Positions 61,084 through 64,000 of a DNA stretch of 64,000 bases are shown in pieces. The translations under genes were made by a program, and so were the position numbers. Under the pieces are notes generated by a model. The model ran no database searches and was not told the DNA's origin. It saw only the letters and a program-made list of their open reading frames with translations. Numbering within the stretch: the stretch's first letter is position 1; each line of letters begins with the position of its first letter. The stretch comes from CAZAYY01 sp964489525 (GTDB taxonomy: Bacteria > Chloroflexota > Anaerolineae > Anaerolineales > JABWBV01), in the NCBI GenBank assembly GCA_964489525.1, contig CAZAYY010000003.1, forward strand, positions 202,036 to 266,035, given 5' to 3'.

Positions 61084-61121
61084 AAAAAAAGCGAGCGGCC
61101 GCTATACCTGCGGTCGCTCGC
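61084..61121 (-). terminator. Rho-independent terminator of the esterase operon
   Basis: GCGAGCGGCCGC and GCGGTCGCTCGC form a 12-bp stem with one G-U pair. On the minus strand seven T follow it, and it lies 77 bp past the esterase stop. It may also slow plus-strand transcription after the GH16 gene. Confidence 0.8.
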
Positions 61122-61198
61122 TTGCTTAACCCATAAAAGCCGCGGTTACTAGCTGCTACAAATAGAACAGAAGGATGGGCGTAGATACAATCATTTAA

Positions 61199-62110
61199 TT
61201 ACAAAGGCAGCAGGGCGGGCAGCCGGCTGTTTACAAAATCCGTGGCATCCTGGATGGCCTGGTTGGCTTCAGGCAAAAACGGCGCAGATAGCTGAAAAAC
61301 ATGGAACATTCCCGGCCAGGTCTGGAGCACCAGGTCGGCCCCACTCGCATGGGCCTTTTCGGCAAAACGACGGGCATCGTGAACCAACATCTCGGCCTCG
61401 CCCGCCTGGATCAAAATCGGCGGCAGCCCGGCCAGGTCGCCGTGGTAAGGCGAAATCAGGGGGTTTTCGGGAGACTGCGTGCCGAGGTACGACTCAATCC
61501 AACTCCGGCCCACACCAGGGCGGAACATGGCATCGTCCCATTTTTCCATCACTTCTGGCTGCCCGAAAAAAGCAACGTCCGTAACCGGAGAAAAACACAG
61601 CGCCGCGCCCGGCATGGGTTTGCCCGCCTGGCGCAGGGCCAGCAGCAGCGCAAGGGTAAGGTTGCCCCCGGCAGAATCTCCCGCTACCAGCAGGCTGCGC
61701 GGGTCGGCACCTTTTTCCAAAAGCCAGTCATAGGCGACCAGGCAGTCTTCCAGGGCCGCTGGGAAGGGATGGCGCGGAGCCAGGCGGTAGTTGATAATCA
61801 GGGTTTTGGCCTGCAAGGTCCGGGCAAGACGCCCGGCATGGGCTTTATGCGACTGGATGGACCCACTGACAAACCCGCCGCCATGCAGGTACAGCAGGGT
61901 GCGCTCAGCCGTTATGGCAGGCGGAACCAACCAGGCCGCCGGAACACCACCTGCATTCACTGCTGCAGCCTGCACGCCGCGCGGCGGTTTGAGCTGACCC
62001 GAAGTGGCATCGGTAAACGTCTGCAGCCGGGCAATATCCATCCGGGCCAGCAAAGGCGCAAAGAAATACCGGATAAAAAACGTAAACGCTCGACCTTGAA
62101 CACTGGACAT
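61199..62110 (-). CDS. Alpha/beta hydrolase of the hormone-sensitive-lipase (HSL) group
   Basis: A 303-residue esterase. It has the HSL oxyanion motif HGGGF, the nucleophile motif GDSAGGN (catalytic Ser) and a C-terminal catalytic-His segment near GMFHVFQL with the acid in VHDARRFAEKA. It should cleave short- to medium-chain esters. ATG 62110 has AAGGAGG 5 nt before it; a 41-codon upstream extension has no ribosome-binding site. It starts 14 bp after the MFS stop and is last of the marR-MFS-esterase unit. Confidence 0.88.
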   Translation of the reverse strand: MSSVQGRAFTFFIRYFFAPLLARMDIARLQTFTDATSGQLKPPRGVQAAAVNAGGVPAAWLVPPAITAERTLLYLHGGGFVSGSIQSHKAHAGRLARTLQAKTLIINYRLAPRHPFPAALEDCLVAYDWLLEKGADPRSLLVAGDSAGGNLTLALLLALRQAGKPMPGAALCFSPVTDVAFFGQPEVMEKWDDAMFRPGVGRSWIESYLGTQSPENPLISPYHGDLAGLPPILIQAGEAEMLVHDARRFAEKAHASGADLVLQTWPGMFHVFQLSAPFLPEANQAIQDATDFVNSRLPALLPL

Positions 62111-62123
62111 GAGTCCTCCTTGA

Positions 62124-63401
62124 TTACATTTCGCGAATTTCGGGGTGCCGGAACGCAATATAGATGTTGTATCCCAATGAAACCAGGGCACCCAGGGCAA
62201 TCGAAAATGGGGCGCTGACCCAATCGGCAACATACCCGGCCTGCAGGCCGCCCAGGCGCATCATCGTCTGGAAAGAAAGCGCATACACACTCATCACCCG
62301 CCCGCGCAGTTCATCCGGGCAGGCAAACTGCAGCAGGGTGTTGGTCAGTGCATTTTGCCAGACAAACGAAACCCCAATCAACATCATCAGCAGCATGGAA
62401 AGGACAAATGAGCGCGAAAGCGCAAACAACAGCAAAAGACCCGGAAAAGCCAGGTTGCCAATCGTCAGGTAGCGGCCGCGCCGGGCGTTATCCGGCAGCG
62501 AGGCCACAGAAAGGGCTCCGCCAACCGCCCCCACCCCCACCAGAGAGAACAAAATTCCCAACGGCAGCGCCTCCGGCGACTGGCATCGCAGCAGCGGGTT
62601 TGCACCGCCGCACAAAGCATTCACCACCGGCTGGGCGCTTTCTTTCAGCACGTCTCCGGCAAATACAGGCAGCAGGGTGTTATATGGCATGGAAAGAAAA
62701 GCGCTGAGCGCCACCAGGCTGACCAGCGCCAGGATGGTGCGGTCGCGCAGCACAAAACGCAGCCCCCCGGCCATGTGCTCGAGCGTATTGCGCCCTTTGG
62801 GATGTAGAACCGGCGCTGGTAAATCGCGCATCAACACCAGGCTGCCAATGACGGCCAAAAAAGTCACTGCGTTCATCATAAACGCCCAGCCTTCCCCGGC
62901 AGCAGCCACAATCAGCCCGGCCAGGGCGGGGCCAATTGCCCGTGAGGCATTGAACATGGCTGAATTGAGGGCAATGGCATTGGTCAGGTCTTCTTTACCA
63001 TCCACCATATCCACAATAAAGGCCTGGCGCGCCGGCAGGTCCACCGCCACCGCCGCCGAAAGCAACACCGCCAGCAGGTACACATGCCAGAGCTGAACCT
63101 TGCCGCTCCATACCAACGCTGCCAACACAATCGCCTGGATCAGCATCGCCCACTGGGCATAAAGGATGATGGAGCGGCGCGGCATCCGGTCGGACAGTGA
63201 GCCACCCCATAGGGTGAGCGGGAGCACGGGAAGAAGGCCCAGGAAGCTGATCATCCCCAGGGCGGCGGCGGAACCTGTCAGGCGGTAAACCAACACCTGT
63301 TGGGCCACCACCTGCATCCAGGTGCCCACAAGGGAGATGGTCTGGCCATAAAACCACAGTTTGAAGTTGCGGTGGCGCAGCGAACGGAAGATATTAGCCA
63401 T
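62124..63401 (-). CDS. MFS exporter (MFS_3/EntS-like)
   Basis: A 425-residue transporter with about twelve helices. FRSLRHRNFKLWFYGQTIS, GSLSDRMPRRSII and PDELRGRVMSVYALSF are typical of the EntS/MFS_3 group, which mostly exports drugs or siderophores. A hydrophilic insertion with two Cys (ALCGGANPLLRCQ) lies mid-protein. ATG 63401 overlaps the marR stop by 8 nt; an in-frame start 39 codons earlier would lie fully inside marR. Substrate unknown; control by the adjacent MarR is likely. Confidence 0.87.
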   Translation of the reverse strand: MANIFRSLRHRNFKLWFYGQTISLVGTWMQVVAQQVLVYRLTGSAAALGMISFLGLLPVLPLTLWGGSLSDRMPRRSIILYAQWAMLIQAIVLAALVWSGKVQLWHVYLLAVLLSAAVAVDLPARQAFIVDMVDGKEDLTNAIALNSAMFNASRAIGPALAGLIVAAAGEGWAFMMNAVTFLAVIGSLVLMRDLPAPVLHPKGRNTLEHMAGGLRFVLRDRTILALVSLVALSAFLSMPYNTLLPVFAGDVLKESAQPVVNALCGGANPLLRCQSPEALPLGILFSLVGVGAVGGALSVASLPDNARRGRYLTIGNLAFPGLLLLFALSRSFVLSMLLMMLIGVSFVWQNALTNTLLQFACPDELRGRVMSVYALSFQTMMRLGGLQAGYVADWVSAPFSIALGALVSLGYNIYIAFRHPEIREM

Positions 63402-63867
63402 GGTTTGCACCCTCGGACCCGGTATCACCTGGCACAGGGTTGGAAAACACTGCCTGGAGCGCCAGCAAACTGCCCGAAATCTCGGTTCGCCGGGTTTCAG
63501 GCAGATCGGCGAGCACATCCGCCAAAGCGTTGAGCGTAGAACGGCGGGCTTGCTCTAAAATTCCCAACCCCGCTGCAGTCAAGGTAAGGGTAATGCGCCG
63601 CCGGTCGTGGTTGGAGGGCCGGCGGTCCACCAGGCCGCGCTTAACCAACCCATCTACCAATGCCGACGCAGAAGGCGGGGCCAGGCCCAGGTGTTCAGCC
63701 AGGTCTATCAACGGGCCTTCGGGGTAGCGATTGATGAACAACAGCGCTCGAAACTGGGAGATGCGCAAATCACTGCGCTGGCTGCGCATGTGCGTGCGAA
63801 TAAAACGCATAACCAGGGGAACCACATCTAAAACCGCGCGAGCCAAAGGGTCAGGCGAGAGGCTCAT
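63394..63867 (-). CDS. MarR-family transcriptional regulator
   Basis: A 157-residue winged-helix regulator: LIDLAEHLGLAPPSASALVDGLVKRGLV with the RRPSNHDRRRITLTLT wing is the MarR signature. It probably represses itself and the downstream exporter and esterase until a small ligand binds. ATG 63867 is preferred because GGAGG lies 9 nt before it; an ATG at 63876 touches the GGAGG directly. A palindromic operator lies upstream. Confidence 0.93.
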   Translation of the reverse strand: MSLSPDPLARAVLDVVPLVMRFIRTHMRSQRSDLRISQFRALLFINRYPEGPLIDLAEHLGLAPPSASALVDGLVKRGLVDRRPSNHDRRRITLTLTAAGLGILEQARRSTLNALADVLADLPETRRTEISGSLLALQAVFSNPVPGDTGSEGANHG

Positions 63868-63886
63868 TTCGTTCATCCTCCGAATT

Positions 63887-63901
63887 ATTAGATTATCTAA
63901 T
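63887..63901. promoter_or_regulatory. Palindromic operator of the marR unit
   Basis: ATTAGATTATCTAAT has perfect 7-nt arms around one base. It overlaps the -10 region and start of transcription of marR, as expected for MarR autorepression. Confidence 0.7.
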
Positions 63902-63927
63902 TATATCAGAAGGTGATGGGTTGAAAA
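63900..63927 (-). promoter_or_regulatory. Promoter of marR-MFS-esterase
   Basis: On the minus strand TTTTCA (63922-63927) lies 16 bp before a perfect TATAAT (63900-63905). Confidence 0.5.
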
Positions 63928-64000
63928 GAGCCAGGAGCTGGGAGCTATGGCTTTCTCAAAGTCGCGTTTTGGTAGAAGTCAATAACAAGAAGGCGTCTGC

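Noticed and set aside
61301..62218. A 305-codon open frame antisense to the esterase gene
   Set aside because: The sense strand encodes clear HGGGF and GDSAGGN motifs with an AAGGAGG start; the antisense protein has no domain.

Overview
The window looks like a chromosomal piece of a Chloroflexota bacterium, most likely of the class Anaerolineae. This is inferred from gene content, not from a marker phylogeny: very large multi-GAF sensor proteins, a fused NuoCD, an adenosylcobalamin-dependent ribonucleotide reductase paired with nrdR, PT-rich lipoprotein linkers, and no outer-membrane genes. No rRNA, CRISPR array, prophage or intact insertion sequence was seen. Coding density is high; the only gene-poor stretch is about 16.7-17.5 kb, which holds degenerate dispersed repeats.

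Layout. 1-3.4 kb: the tail of an LCAT-like lipase, a membrane Ser/Thr kinase and a secreted DUF5666 protein. 3.7-8.4 kb (minus): a PaaK-type adenylate-forming enzyme, a double PaaK-like protein with a truncated second half, and a deoxynucleoside kinase. 8.5-11.9 kb (minus): an nrdR-nrdJ operon behind two NrdR boxes. 12.1-16.7 kb: YibE/F, a beta-lactamase-fold protein, UDP-glucose dehydrogenase and tRNA-Gly(CCC). 17.4-37.1 kb (plus): a six-gene signalling operon with two single receivers, a membrane GAF protein, a 2387-residue multi-GAF sensor, a 2644-residue cytoplasmic hybrid histidine kinase, and a threonine-synthase-like PLP enzyme with an intact receiver domain at its C-terminus. 37.1-44.8 kb: a DMT transporter, then an Fe-S neighbourhood (SufR-like regulator, iscX, nuoB, nuoCD, nuoI, a four-Cys small protein, mrp, ricT-like). 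44.8-53 kb: an M20 amidohydrolase, a cytosolic BtuF-like protein, an ECF transporter (S, fused A-A', T), folC and tsaC/sua5. 53.1-56.7 kb (minus): secF, secD and an M50 protease with CBS domains. 57-61 kb: two paralogous carbohydrate-binding lipoproteins, the second with a GH16 glucanase domain, behind an exact CelR/CebR-type operator. 61.1-63.9 kb (minus): a MarR regulator, an MFS exporter and an HSL-type esterase.

The most unusual item is the signalling operon. It has no DNA-binding output domain, its receivers keep their phosphorylation residues, and its last gene joins a receiver to a metabolic enzyme, which suggests a phosphorelay acting directly on an enzyme. Secondary points of interest are the SufR-like/IscX/Nuo/Mrp cluster, two possible leaderless promoters (iscX and the beta-lactamase-like gene), and the double PaaK protein. 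All assignments come from reading the sequence; no database search was run.
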